The position numbers were made by a program, and so were the translations under genes. From positions 37,169-101,168 of the forward strand of contig VBPL01000038.1 in NCBI GenBank assembly GCA_005877205.1: a DNA stretch of 64,000 nucleotides. Direction: 5' to 3'. This document shows positions 17,551-26,942 of this stretch, one piece after another. The notes under the pieces are model-generated. The model worked only from the letters and a program-made list of their open reading frames with translations. It was not told where the DNA came from and did not search any database. The stretch's first letter is position 1. Each line of letters begins with the position of its first letter. Source of the stretch: Nitrososphaerota archaeon. GTDB lineage: Archaea; Thermoproteota; Nitrososphaeria; Nitrososphaerales; Nitrosopumilaceae.

Positions 17551-18564
17551 ATGTTAGAAAACCTGCAAAATCTTAACCTAGGTGGCTCAGTTGTTGTTCT
17601 AAATGATTTTTTCCTTGATAGAATAATCAAGATACGAGATCTTGGAAAACTCTACAATCAAATTTTAGAAAAAAGTAGGTTGGGTGGAAGTATACGGGGA
17701 ATTCCACAGACAGACATCAAGGGAGGAAATGCAACAAACGTAGCGTATGCGCTTGCAAAACTTGGTTGCCCAGTTTCCTTAATTACGGTAGCAGACAGGG
17801 CTGGCTCAAAAATGTTAAAAGAAACATTTTCTGAATTTCAGAACGTTGCACTTTTTGTAATTGACGGAAAACCAGGACGGACAACTTCCCTTGAATTTAG
17901 CAATAATGGGGATATAGTAAACATAATGCTTTCTGATTTGGGGGATAATGAGAACTTTGGACCTGATAAGCTTGAACCAATGGAACAGACGGTACTCAAG
18001 AAAGCCGATGCTGTAATAGTAACAAACTGGGCTAGCAATAAGAAAGGAACTGAACTTTCAAGATTTGCGTTTGAAAAATCTAAATCCGCTCTTCATTTTC
18101 TAGACCCTGCAGACATAGAGACAAGGCAAGGAGAATTCAAAGAAGCCTTGTCTGAACTAGAACCTGACCTAGATTCTTTATGTATCAATGAGGGTGAGTG
18201 TAACGCACTACTGAGACAATACGGACTTGGTACCATTACCGACGAAGAACATACCAAGAAAATAGTTACAGAATTGGCCAAAAGAACTTCAATATCAATA
18301 GATCTTCACACCTCATCTGGTTCATATTGGTCAAATGGAAATGAGGTCGAATTTGTTAAATCTTTTCCAATTCAACCAAAGTTTGTTACTGGAGCAGGCG
18401 ATGTTTGGGATGCCGCAAATCTAATCGGATATCTTGCTAATTTGGAACCTGCCGAGAGACTCCTTTTTGCAAATGGAGCAGCATCGTTGTATATCAACAG
18501 TTATCAAGCAATTCCGCCCAATATCGACCAAGTTTTATCACTGATCAAAGTCAACAAAGACTAG
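17551..18564 (+). CDS. PfkB-family sugar/nucleoside kinase
   Basis: 337 aa ribokinase-superfamily kinase. Seen: substrate-side glycine motif DIKGGNATNVAYALAKLG (about 56-73) and C-terminal catalytic motif VTGAGDVWDAANLIGYL with the catalytic Asp in GAGD. Substrate unknown; the family includes ribokinase, ADP-glucokinase-like and nucleoside kinases. Just downstream of the thermosome gene (9 bp) and possibly co-transcribed. Confidence 0.82.
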   Translation: MLENLQNLNLGGSVVVLNDFFLDRIIKIRDLGKLYNQILEKSRLGGSIRGIPQTDIKGGNATNVAYALAKLGCPVSLITVADRAGSKMLKETFSEFQNVALFVIDGKPGRTTSLEFSNNGDIVNIMLSDLGDNENFGPDKLEPMEQTVLKKADAVIVTNWASNKKGTELSRFAFEKSKSALHFLDPADIETRQGEFKEALSELEPDLDSLCINEGECNALLRQYGLGTITDEEHTKKIVTELAKRTSISIDLHTSSGSYWSNGNEVEFVKSFPIQPKFVTGAGDVWDAANLIGYLANLEPAERLLFANGAASLYINSYQAIPPNIDQVLSLIKVNKD

Positions 18565-18647
18565 ATGTTACATAACTGCACAAATCTACGAAGTTACTGA
18601 CACAATATTTGCCTGTAGATCGAAATTGAGTCATATGATCCGATTAA

Positions 18648-20081
18648 ATGAGAGAAAGGTTTTTTAATAATCACAAATTAATCCCCCACAGATTGGATTA
18701 CAAATTTTTTGTTCCGGTACTGGCAGTGATGCTATTTTGTGCTTCTTTGCCAAACATGTCGGCAAATGCACAAACGGGATCATCAATCAACAACGCTATC
18801 AGTTCACTTGAAGATTGTGTCCAAAAGTTTCAAGGCTCGGACCATATTTACTGTGGCGGCTCGTTTTCATTAGATATTGCAAAATCAGGTCAACAATTCT
18901 CGAAATATCGTTACGGTTCTTCTAATAGTATAATAGTCAACGAACAGACAAAGGTAACACTTTCAGGACTAAGATCATCAGATCCTGACAGTGACAAATT
19001 AGCTTACTCTTGGTCTCAAATAAGCGGTGACAAGATAACTTTCTCATCCACAACAGCGCCAGTGATATCATTTATTGCACCTGCAGTTCCACCAAATGAG
19101 GTAAAGACCGTGACGATAGGCCTGTCAGTAGATGATGGCCACGGTGGAATAGATAACGCAAGGTACAACATTATAGTCTTACATGTTAACCACTCCCCCA
19201 TAGTCAAAGTAAGTGATGACATTACAGTTGATGAGGGGACACCAGTGACTCTGACAGGTTCTGCAACAGATCCTGACAACGATCCGTTAAAGTACTCATG
19301 GGGTCAGTATTCTGGCCCAGACGTTGAATTATCTTCCTACAGCGATACATCGGTATCATTTACAGCACCGGCAGTTGACCCAGATACAACTAGGGCACTA
19401 CTTTTCATCTTTACTGCAGATGACGGACACGGAGGCAGAGCTTCTGCAATGGTGAAAGTTACAGTCAAGAGTACTCACATAAGTCCGACAGTTTCGTGTT
19501 CAGATATTTCCGTTCTGCAAAATACTCCTGTTACATTAACTGCACAGATATCAAATCCAAGTGGTGATCTATTATCGTACCATTGGAAACAAGTTTCTGG
19601 AATTCCTGTAAGGCTATCGTCAAACAGTGATTTGACACCAACATTTGTTGCTCCAACTCCAAATGGAGTAACCGGCGAGCTAAAGTTTGAGCTATTAATT
19701 GGTGACGATCTGGTAAGTGTTTCAGCGTGTGACGTGATAGTGAAAATTACTACCACAGAAGTAAAGGGACAACCACCAGTAGCTGATGCTGGTCCAGATC
19801 AAACCGTAAATGAGCTGACAAGAGTTGTATTAGATGGTAGTGCAAGCACAGGTGATCATATAAAATACTCATGGCAACAGATAAGCGGTGACAAGGTTAT
19901 GGTGCTATTCAGCCAAACTGCACAACCCGCAATCTTTACACCAGCCGTTCCAATAGGTGAAACAAAGGAACTAGAGTTCAAACTCACAGTCACAAATGCG
20001 TTTGGACAGGATACCGCTACAGTCAAAGTTATTGTAGAACACAATAACAACAATCCAACCGCTGTAATTACTCCAGAGTAA
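18648..20081 (+). CDS. Secreted protein with four PKD/cadherin-like repeats
   Basis: 477 aa. Hydrophobic signal segment FFVPVLAVMLFCASLP (about 21-36), likely cleaved near SANA-QTG. Then four tandem Ig-like repeats (roughly 95-182, 184-276, 278-370, 377-470), each with a VTL...SDPD...YSW.Q-type core and a DDGHGG or similar end, typical of surface adhesion proteins. The protein stops at NNNNPTAVITPE, a linker that normally introduces another repeat, so the array may be shortened. No sorting tail is seen at the C-terminus. Confidence 0.75.
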   Translation: MRERFFNNHKLIPHRLDYKFFVPVLAVMLFCASLPNMSANAQTGSSINNAISSLEDCVQKFQGSDHIYCGGSFSLDIAKSGQQFSKYRYGSSNSIIVNEQTKVTLSGLRSSDPDSDKLAYSWSQISGDKITFSSTTAPVISFIAPAVPPNEVKTVTIGLSVDDGHGGIDNARYNIIVLHVNHSPIVKVSDDITVDEGTPVTLTGSATDPDNDPLKYSWGQYSGPDVELSSYSDTSVSFTAPAVDPDTTRALLFIFTADDGHGGRASAMVKVTVKSTHISPTVSCSDISVLQNTPVTLTAQISNPSGDLLSYHWKQVSGIPVRLSSNSDLTPTFVAPTPNGVTGELKFELLIGDDLVSVSACDVIVKITTTEVKGQPPVADAGPDQTVNELTRVVLDGSASTGDHIKYSWQQISGDKVMVLFSQTAQPAIFTPAVPIGETKELEFKLTVTNAFGQDTATVKVIVEHNNNNPTAVITPE

Positions 20082-20174
20082 CAAACTCTAGCTTTTTCTG
20101 ACTTTATTTTTACTTCAGATCTTGTCTACAAAACAGATTTTTTCACCTGACTGAAATATCTGAAATGAGACAAA

Positions 20175-20396
20175 TTATCTGATCCTTCTACGAGGGAGAA
20201 ACAAAAGTACTGTTCCTAATAATATCAAGATTGCTACTAATGCGGTATACAAGACCGTAAGGGGGAGAGATGTCATGTAGTCATTTGGTCCAGTAGGGTG
20301 CAAGAAGCTAGAACCCACAGATAATGCCCATATTAGAAAAAAGGATCCAATAACTACGCTTACATCAATTACCAAGATCTTGTGAATAGGTCTCAC
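20175..20396 (-). CDS. Small two-helix membrane protein
   Basis: 73 aa with two hydrophobic helices (about residues 8-30 and 45-66), an intervening loop and an arginine-rich C-terminus (RRRIR). No known family recognised. Stands alone between the secreted repeat protein (convergent) and guaA. Confidence 0.6.
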   Translation of the reverse strand: MRPIHKILVIDVSVVIGSFFLIWALSVGSSFLHPTGPNDYMTSLPLTVLYTALVAILILLGTVLLFLPRRRIR

Positions 20397-20467
20397 AATA
20401 TCATTAATTTGGTATTGATCTTAAACTATTTCTTGGGCTAGGGTACAAAAACACGAGGAAATCTATT

Positions 20468-21991
20468 TTATTGTGGTTCGATAGTAGCTGGAGGTTTGCT
20501 TGAAACTACGTAGCTAACCCAGGCCACATCTTCCACCTCATTTGTAATTCTGTTACTAATTCGTTCAAGTACGTCAGAAGGTAACCTAGTCCAGTCTGCG
20601 GTCATTGCATCTATCGAATCCACTACACGAACCATGACCACACGACCGTATTTTCTTTCATCACCTACAACTCCGACTGCTCTATCATCTCCAACCGCGG
20701 CATAAGCTTGCCAGACCTTGTCGTACCATCCTGACGTAATGAGCTCATCTTCAACGATTTTGCTTGCGTGTTTACAAATTTGCAATTTTTCAGGCGTTAC
20801 CTCTCCGATCACCCTTACTGAAAGACCAGGTCCAGGGAATGGGTGACGGTTGAGAATCTTAACAGGTACTCCAAGGATTTTTCCTACTTTTCTTACCTCA
20901 TCTTTGTAAAGATATCGGAGAGGCTCCAAGATTTGAAGATCAAGCCAAGAAGGAAGTCCACCTACATTGTGGTGTGTTTTGATCACAGCAGCAGGTCCTT
21001 TTGATACTCCACTTTCTATGACATCAGGATAAAGAGTGCCTTGAGCTAGCCACTTGAAAGGGCCATTCTTTTCAGTAAATTCTGTAAAAATCTTAACGAA
21101 TTCTTCCCCTACTATCATTCGCTTCTTTTCAGGGTCTGTTACTCCTCTTAACCTACTGAGGAACCTTTCTTTTGCATCAATTATGGTAAAATGCATCCCA
21201 AAATTGTTCTTGAACATCTCTTCAACTTCTTTTTCCTCATTTAGTCGAAGTAATCCATTATCAATAAAAACGCATTTCAGTCTACTTCCTATTGCCTTTT
21301 GGATTAGAAGCGCTGCCACGGTAGAGTCAATTCCACCACTAATTCCACACAAGACATTGCTATCTATTTTGGAAATTTCGGAAACTGTATTTTCTACGAA
21401 ACTCTCAAGAGTCCAGTCTTGTTTTGTTCTGCATATATTTAGAACAAAATTTTTGAGAACTTGAATTCCTTTTTCTGTGTGCACTACCTCAGGATGGAAC
21501 TGAATACCATAGACCAGCTTCTGTTTATTAGCTATTGCTGCAGCGAAAGAATTTTCAGTATGCCCTATTACTTCAAATCCCTTTGGAAGAGTTTCAGCTG
21601 CATCACCATGACTCATCCACGCCCTTGTTGATTTTCCCATTCCAGCAAGTAAATCAGAATCATTGTCTATGCTAAGTATGGAGGAACCATATTCCTTGTG
21701 TGATTGTTTGACTTTGCCTCCAAAGTTATTTACGATTAATTGATGGCCGTAACAAATCCCAAGAACCGGTAGACCTATCTCAAATATCTTACTGGTTGGC
21801 TGCGGAGAATCTTTGTTGTAGACACTTGCAGGCCCTCCACTGAAAACTATTCCCTTGGGATTCATCTTTTTTAGCTCTTCAATTGATATGTCGTAAGGAA
21901 CTAGTTCTGCATAAACCGACAAGTCTCTAATTCTTCGGCATATTAGATGACTGTACTGTGACCCAAAATCTAGTACAACTATCCTGTCCAT
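20468..21991 (-). CDS. guaA: GMP synthase (glutamine-hydrolysing)
   Basis: 507 aa two-domain GMP synthase converting XMP to GMP. N-terminal glutaminase domain with nucleophile C80 in GICYGHQ and the His/Glu in IQFHPEV; ATP-pyrophosphatase domain with P-loop SGGIDST (about 218-224); C-terminal dimerisation domain ending SYVVSSKPPATIEPQ. Single fused polypeptide, unlike the split subunits of some euryarchaea. Follows the coiled-coil protein gene by 4 bp. Confidence 0.95.
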   Translation of the reverse strand: MDRIVVLDFGSQYSHLICRRIRDLSVYAELVPYDISIEELKKMNPKGIVFSGGPASVYNKDSPQPTSKIFEIGLPVLGICYGHQLIVNNFGGKVKQSHKEYGSSILSIDNDSDLLAGMGKSTRAWMSHGDAAETLPKGFEVIGHTENSFAAAIANKQKLVYGIQFHPEVVHTEKGIQVLKNFVLNICRTKQDWTLESFVENTVSEISKIDSNVLCGISGGIDSTVAALLIQKAIGSRLKCVFIDNGLLRLNEEKEVEEMFKNNFGMHFTIIDAKERFLSRLRGVTDPEKKRMIVGEEFVKIFTEFTEKNGPFKWLAQGTLYPDVIESGVSKGPAAVIKTHHNVGGLPSWLDLQILEPLRYLYKDEVRKVGKILGVPVKILNRHPFPGPGLSVRVIGEVTPEKLQICKHASKIVEDELITSGWYDKVWQAYAAVGDDRAVGVVGDERKYGRVVMVRVVDSIDAMTADWTRLPSDVLERISNRITNEVEDVAWVSYVVSSKPPATIEPQ

Positions 21992-21995
21992 GATT

Positions 21996-22550
21996 TCACT
22001 TTGAGTTTTCGATCATTCGAATGAACGACCATGTTGCTGTGTTTATTATTTCATTTACTCTTTCTTTCTGACGATAATTTTTGATTAGAATTTCTCTTAT
22101 GCGATTCCCGTCCTTGTTTACCATGCAACTAATCGCTGAATTTTGGGGAATCTTGCCATTTTGAATATCGGTATTATCTTGATTTTCCATTCCGCCTATG
22201 ATCCTGCCAAGAAAGAATGATTTGAATGGCTGTGTATCTATATCTAAAATGATATCTTCAGAAGGAATGATTACAAGCTCTTCTTGAGTAACATGTGCAT
22301 TTGCTATTATTTTATTATTATCAGTCTTTATTGGAATGACAGAAGCTGTCTGCTGGACTGGCTGGCTTTTTCTACCATCTGAAGACATAAGGGTTGATGC
22401 TTTGCTGAAACTTGACTGCTTGACAAGGGAATCTAGAATCATAAGATTTTGCTTTAATTTTTCTACCTCTTTTTCTCTTTTTTCGATTTCTTCAGAGAGC
22501 CATTCTCTTAGCTCCAAGATATCGCGGAGATGTTCTTCTGAATAATCCAT
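21996..22550 (-). CDS. Coiled-coil protein of unknown function upstream of guaA
   Basis: 184 aa. Residues about 5-45 are a charged coiled coil (LREWLSEEIEKREKEVEKLK), followed by a low-complexity linker and a C-terminal globular part (about 90-184) with RIIGGMENQDN and WSFIRMIENSK. No recognised catalytic motif or membrane segment. Only 4 bp before guaA, so it is in the same transcript. Confidence 0.65.
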   Translation of the reverse strand: MDYSEEHLRDILELREWLSEEIEKREKEVEKLKQNLMILDSLVKQSSFSKASTLMSSDGRKSQPVQQTASVIPIKTDNNKIIANAHVTQEELVIIPSEDIILDIDTQPFKSFFLGRIIGGMENQDNTDIQNGKIPQNSAISCMVNKDGNRIREILIKNYRQKERVNEIINTATWSFIRMIENSK

Positions 22551-22683
22551 ACTTGTTCTATTCTTGAATGGATAATAAATATTAAAACAAGTTTAAAGTT
22601 GGTATTAGTAGCGGAGCTCCGACAAATTATGGACTCCAACCACTTACACATTTTCCTCTAACGGAACAACGTAGACCGTTAGT

Positions 22684-22791
22684 ATGAGCAGTAACAGCAG
22701 TAAAACATTTGATCACTGGGATATAGGCTACACAAATGTAAACCAGATGGAATTTGTACTAGGTATTATCGTTCTATTTTTGAATACATGA
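22684..22791 (+). CDS. Possible 35-aa membrane micro-protein
   Basis: ATG at 22684, stop TGA at 22789-22791. The polar start MSSNSSKTFDHWDIGYTN is followed by a hydrophobic end (MEFVLGIIVLFLNT). A TATA-like gtttaaag lies about 90 nt upstream. Coding nature is not proven; conservation would decide. Confidence 0.3.
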   Translation: MSSNSSKTFDHWDIGYTNVNQMEFVLGIIVLFLNT

Positions 22792-22897
22792 CGGTTTTTT
22801 AGTAAATATCTTAAAGTTCATTAATTCCACAAAAGATCTCTTATCAGAAAATAGAATTCTACATAACAATTTATTAGAAAAAAGTTGCAAAGTCATT

Positions 22898-22907
22898 AAG
22901 TATAAAT
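22898..22907 (+). promoter_or_regulatory. TATA box setting the TTG start of the HExxH protein
   Basis: AAGTATAAAT at 22898-22907 is centred about 26 nt before the TTG at 22929, so the transcript should begin at the start codon itself (leaderless). Confidence 0.5.
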
Positions 22908-22928
22908 TGAAACCACTATTAGCTTGAA

Positions 22929-24107
22929 TTGTCTGTACAGACAAGACATTTCATATCCATTAGGACCGGACGAATAACCCTCGCTGCCGTTTTACTTGCG
23001 CTAGTCCTAACGTTATTCATTTCGCCTGATTCTTACGCAATGGACAAATCAGAAAAGATGAGGTGGCAACTCATATTCCTCTCACCATACAGTGGATGCA
23101 CAAATTACCAGTACCAGATGGCAAATGCATATGACGAAATAACTAGCAAATATTTTGAGTTATACAAGTTTGAAAATTCAAAATACCAACCACAATGCAT
23201 GCCTGACAAAAAATACACACATTATCAAGTCCCAGATGATTTAGATCTGATAATACTTGTCTATGATAATGAAATCGGCAAAAGGGAACTGCACGGAAAC
23301 GATGTTGGGGGACTATACAATCACATTGGAGCAGACAAAACAAGAGATCACACCATAATAATTTGTGACTGTTCAAACTTTGGATTTTCCGATCCAGTCT
23401 GGATCTTGAGTCATGAGCTCTCTCATTTTATAACATATTATCTTGGATTTGACCAATCAGTTGTCGAGGACAAAATCCATTCACTGGGTTACAAATATGA
23501 TCAATGCATAGAAGGTAGCTGGGAGGCCACCTGTTCTAGTGTTCTAACACATGTTTATGGCGATCATTACTTTACCAAGGCCACAGTAATGGCTCCATAT
23601 GAGCCTGCCATAGGAAAGAAGTTGTTTGCACTAGAAAATGGTACAGCAAATGATGCCATAACAAGTGACACCGTAGCAGGTGATGCATCAGAAAGTGTTG
23701 CAAGTTCACAACTCGTTATGAGTATGCAAAAGGAAATCACAAAATGGTGGCTTGCGGGAAAGATTAACGATACTGACTATACCAAGGTACTAGGGTATAT
23801 GGTGGACAAACCGGGTGGAATGATGACGAGTGACAAACTACCACCTAATGTTATTTTATTTGATGGCCCTGATGGAATAAAAGAGAATGCTACGTTTTAT
23901 GATACTGGCTCAGAGCAAAAACTAAAAGGGTCTTTGCTAAACCGAATACCGTTCAAATCTGAGAACACTACAGATTTGTCTGGTACAATACAGATACCAC
24001 AATGGTTTAAATCAAAAGCCTACTGGTGGTCACAAGACCAGGTTTGGAGTGATAAGGACTTTTTGAATGGGATAAAACAACTGTTCAATATAGGCATTGG
24101 AAAATAG
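22929..24107 (+). CDS. Secreted protein with HExxH metallopeptidase-like motif
   Basis: 392 aa, TTG start supported by the leaderless promoter. Signal peptide about residues 16-37 (ITLAAVLLALVLTLF, cleavage near SYA-MDK). A zinc-metallopeptidase signature HELSH (H162, E163, H166) follows a hydrophobic strand, with nearby cysteines (C147, C149 and others) that could form disulfides. The C-terminal half has two WW-containing segments (KWWLAGKINDTDY and IPQWFKSKAYWWSQDQVW) resembling repeat modules found in thaumarchaeal secreted proteins. Protease activity is inferred from the motif only. Confidence 0.7.
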   Translation: MSVQTRHFISIRTGRITLAAVLLALVLTLFISPDSYAMDKSEKMRWQLIFLSPYSGCTNYQYQMANAYDEITSKYFELYKFENSKYQPQCMPDKKYTHYQVPDDLDLIILVYDNEIGKRELHGNDVGGLYNHIGADKTRDHTIIICDCSNFGFSDPVWILSHELSHFITYYLGFDQSVVEDKIHSLGYKYDQCIEGSWEATCSSVLTHVYGDHYFTKATVMAPYEPAIGKKLFALENGTANDAITSDTVAGDASESVASSQLVMSMQKEITKWWLAGKINDTDYTKVLGYMVDKPGGMMTSDKLPPNVILFDGPDGIKENATFYDTGSEQKLKGSLLNRIPFKSENTTDLSGTIQIPQWFKSKAYWWSQDQVWSDKDFLNGIKQLFNIGIGK

Positions 24108-24192
24108 TGCATGATCTTGGCTTAGAGACCTGAATTTTCTTTAAGTTCTTTGAAGTAGGTTAACGAATTGGCTAAAATCCCCTTTCAAGGAC

Positions 24193-24540
24193 TCAAAATA
24201 TGCCGTACTTGCTGGATTCCATCTCTTCCTTTATGGCTAGTTTAACTTTCAGGTTCTTCTGGCTAACTTTTTCTCTTAACCATGTTAGAAATTTGCGGTC
24301 AAGACCATTGCCCTTTATTCTTTCAAAATCTGGTCCCATTTGTTCGGAAAGTTTTCTTACAAGTGATTTATTTACGCACACTACATAAAAATGCCATCCA
24401 AAAGCAAACTCGGAATCTGTGACAATAAAATCATTTTCTCCATGAACCATTTGTTCGAGGTTTCTTAATGTTGAAATTATTGCCTTACTTGTACTTTCAT
24501 AATCGGTAGCTGACACATTAATGTTAATTCTTTCTTCCAA
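24193..24540 (-). CDS. Conserved small protein of unknown function
   Basis: 115 aa, soluble, alpha/beta in character (FGWHFYVVCVNKSLVRKLSE, then LTWLREKVSQKNLKVKLA). No motif I recognise. It lies 35 bp downstream of the methyltransferase gene on the same strand and may be co-transcribed. Confidence 0.55.
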   Translation of the reverse strand: MEERININVSATDYESTSKAIISTLRNLEQMVHGENDFIVTDSEFAFGWHFYVVCVNKSLVRKLSEQMGPDFERIKGNGLDRKFLTWLREKVSQKNLKVKLAIKEEMESSKYGIF

Positions 24541-24575
24541 TGTAATCTATCCGTGGTTTACAAATAAAAACATGA

Positions 24576-25349
24576 CTAAGGCAAGTTTCGATTTAACAAA
24601 TGTTCTACTTCTATATTAAAAAATGTTCTCAGTATGCTTATGTAATTCTTTACCGGCTGAGGTATCTCATCTCCGCATGCGATTCCTAGGTTCTTGGCGT
24701 TTATCCATATGACAAGAGATTGGAGAATAGTTAGAAATCTATCATTGCCAGCTTCTTTCGATCCTATTGCATTTGAATATCTCTCTGCAAATTCCCATGC
24801 TGTGGCAAAATCTATGCAATCAGTATCAAATATCGCAAGTAGCTGCTCTCTCAGATCTTTAGCTTTCTTGAATGGAACTACATTCAGGACATAAGGGAAA
24901 TCCACCTTATCGGATAGGAAACTGGTAAGTGGTCCCCAAATAGTTATTATCCTAGAACCATTCTTTAACTGTAAAAATTTTGGAATCATTTTCTCAATTA
25001 TATGTTCATCAACAAACCAAAAGAAAACTACCGATGCATCACTAATATCAGACTGTAAGAGGTCTTCACATCTTAACGATCCATTATGAAGTTTTTTTTC
25101 TTCTAACTTTTTTCTCGCATACAAAATCTTTTTAGGGTTACTATCTATCCCAACAGCTTTCTTTACGCCAAATTCTTCTAGAGCAATGACTATTCCGTTA
25201 CCATTACTGCATCCTAAATGATAGAAAGTATCATTTGTGTCTAATGATGCGAATCGAAATATCTCTCTTAGGACATCGTCACGTAATTCAACATCCTCGC
25301 CTGTTATAATTGACTGAGGAAGTGATCTAATATATTCCTCTATTTTCAC
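24576..25349 (-). CDS. SAM-dependent methyltransferase (class I)
   Basis: 257 aa. Rossmann methyltransferase core: motif I FYHLGCSNGNG (42-52), acidic residue D69 in AVGIDSNPKK, motif IV region SDASVVFFWFVDEHI, then IITIWGPL. The motif I context resembles the Dot1/lysine-methyltransferase-like group known from archaea, but the substrate is unknown. The C-terminal third is helical and lacks a known domain. The UPF0147 gene lies 26 bp upstream on the same strand. Confidence 0.7.
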   Translation of the reverse strand: MKIEEYIRSLPQSIITGEDVELRDDVLREIFRFASLDTNDTFYHLGCSNGNGIVIALEEFGVKKAVGIDSNPKKILYARKKLEEKKLHNGSLRCEDLLQSDISDASVVFFWFVDEHIIEKMIPKFLQLKNGSRIITIWGPLTSFLSDKVDFPYVLNVVPFKKAKDLREQLLAIFDTDCIDFATAWEFAERYSNAIGSKEAGNDRFLTILQSLVIWINAKNLGIACGDEIPQPVKNYISILRTFFNIEVEHLLNRNLP

Positions 25350-25375
25350 AATAGAACAAAATTTTTATGCTAAAT

Positions 25376-25660
25376 TTATTCTCTTATCCTTTCCAAGGCT
25401 GATACTGCTTGCCATAGAGTTACCCTAACATATGATGGCATGTTAGGATCCTGTGTTATATCATCTAGAGCACTAATTGCATTTGCAGCTCTTACAGAAA
25501 CAGAGTAATCTTGCTTCTTTAACTCCATTAAAAGATCTGTTAGATTTTTCTTTATATTTTTTGGTGTAGAAGGATTTGCTACTATTTCTTCTAGTGTACT
25601 AATGGCCATGTTAAGTGTCTCAGTATTTTGATTCTTTTTTTCGACCATTGTACCATTCAT
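25376..25660 (-). CDS. UPF0147 family protein
   Basis: 94 aa helical protein. The repeats EEIVANPSTPKNIKKN and DDITQDPNMPSYVRVTLWQA identify the archaeal UPF0147 family, of unknown function. The start at 25660 is an ATG; a second ATG five codons in (MVEKKN) is possible. Confidence 0.8.
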   Translation of the reverse strand: MNGTMVEKKNQNTETLNMAISTLEEIVANPSTPKNIKKNLTDLLMELKKQDYSVSVRAANAISALDDITQDPNMPSYVRVTLWQAVSALERIRE

Positions 25661-25696
25661 GCTATGCTAAATGTAATTATTTTATAAAGTTTCCAT

Positions 25697-26005
25697 CTAT
25701 ACTTGCAAAAAGATGTTTTCTGATTCTATGACCACTTTATACAAGCCTAGGTCTTTGATCTTGGCAGGAAACGAAGAAAGTTTGCCTGTTTTACAGTCAA
25801 ATTTTGCTCCATGCCAGCCACACGTAAGAACAGAACCATCCAAGGTTCCTTCTGAAAGGCTTGCACCTGCATGAGTACAAGTATCATCTATGGCACAGTA
25901 TATCCCGTCTACATTTACTACAAGTATCTCTTTTCCGTCTGCAGTAACTTTCTTCATTTTCCCTGGTGAAATATCTGAAGCTTTACCAACAATTATCCTT
26001 CCCAT
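25697..26005 (-). CDS. Rieske-type [2Fe-2S] ferredoxin
   Basis: 102 aa single-domain Rieske protein. Cluster ligands C43 and H45 in CTHAGASL, C62 and H65 in CGWHGAKFD. No membrane anchor or oxygenase domain, so it is a soluble electron carrier, of the type serving dioxygenases or other redox enzymes. The FAH-family gene is upstream on the same strand, but the two are separated by 61 bp. Confidence 0.9.
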   Translation of the reverse strand: MGRIIVGKASDISPGKMKKVTADGKEILVVNVDGIYCAIDDTCTHAGASLSEGTLDGSVLTCGWHGAKFDCKTGKLSSFPAKIKDLGLYKVVIESENIFLQV

Positions 26006-26066
26006 GCCAAGATTGACATAAATCGCTCTTAATAATTTTTAATGTTAAATTTCGACTTTGCGTGCT

Positions 26067-26942
26067 CTATGCTAAACGAACCTTAACAGTGTTTTCTAAT
26101 TTTCCAAGTCCTTCTATTTCCATCTCAATCTTGTCGCCATCTTTTAAGAATATTGCATCAGGCTTGTTGAGCATAACACCAGCGGGTGTACCAGTTGATA
26201 TTATGTCGCCCTTTTCTAGTGTCATTACCTTGCTTAACATTGACACTATAGAATAGACATTGAGAAACATATTTGACGTTGAAGAATTCTGTCTGACAAC
26301 GCCATTTATCTTTGTAACCATTTTGAGGTTATGAGGATCTGGTATCTCATCTGCGGTAGTGATCCATGGTCCGCAAGGTGCAAATGTGTCAAATCCCTTA
26401 GCGCGAGTAAACTGCTTGTCTTTTGCTTGTATATCGCGAGAGGAAGTGTCATTTAGGATCATATACCCAAAAACGATATCTTTAGCTTCTTTATCGGATA
26501 TGTTTTTGCAGTTAGCTCCGATTATCACGGCAAGCTCAATTTCATAGTCAAGTTTTGATACAAATGAAGGACATATTATATCAGAAGTGGAACCGTTGAG
26601 TGTAGACCTAGGTTTTATCACAATGCTCGGTTCATCTGGCGGGATCAAATTCTGTTCTTTTGCATGATCCTTGTAATTAAAGGCCAAACAAATTATTTTT
26701 GACGGATTTGGAATTGGTGCAAGAAACTTGAAACCAGGTAATTTCTCATTATAATTCAGTTGACCCGCCTTTGATTTTATTTCATCAAACCAGCCATCAA
26801 AAAGAAAATCTTTGATATTTTGAGGTATAGGGACACCTGTTTGCGATGTCATATTTTCTCTAGTCAAAACTTTATCTCCATTGACAAAACCATATGTTTC
26901 CATATTTTCTTTCAGTAACCGCGCAATTTTCATTTTCTTCAC
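26067..26942 (-). CDS. Fumarylacetoacetate hydrolase family protein
   Basis: 291 aa with the FAH-family catalytic domain in the C-terminal two thirds: CLAFNYKDHAKEQN, the acidic metal-binding segment KLDYEIELAVIIG, DTSSRDIQAKDKQFTRAKGF, and GDIISTGTPAGV. Members hydrolyse C-C bonds or decarboxylate beta-keto acids; the substrate is not predictable. The start overlaps the gltX stop by 4 bp (26939-26942). Confidence 0.85.
   Translation of the reverse strand: MKKMKIARLLKENMETYGFVNGDKVLTRENMTSQTGVPIPQNIKDFLFDGWFDEIKSKAGQLNYNEKLPGFKFLAPIPNPSKIICLAFNYKDHAKEQNLIPPDEPSIVIKPRSTLNGSTSDIICPSFVSKLDYEIELAVIIGANCKNISDKEAKDIVFGYMILNDTSSRDIQAKDKQFTRAKGFDTFAPCGPWITTADEIPDPHNLKMVTKINGVVRQNSSTSNMFLNVYSIVSMLSKVMTLEKGDIISTGTPAGVMLNKPDAIFLKDGDKIEMEIEGLGKLENTVKVRLA

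Larger units (their letters stand above)
22551..22928. other. Intergenic region with promoter and one possible micro-ORF
   Basis: This 378-bp gap holds the promoter of the coiled-coil/guaA transcript, a perfect palindrome CGGAGCTCCG (22612-22621), an imperfect inverted repeat TAACGG...CCGTTA just before a possible 35-aa ORF (22684-22791), and at its right end the promoter of the HExxH protein gene. No RNA gene recognised. Confidence 0.4.

Noticed and set aside
21054..21464. 136-aa plus-strand frame inside guaA
   Set aside because: Antisense shadow of a fully conserved GMP synthase; the translation is low-complexity Ser/Phe/Leu.
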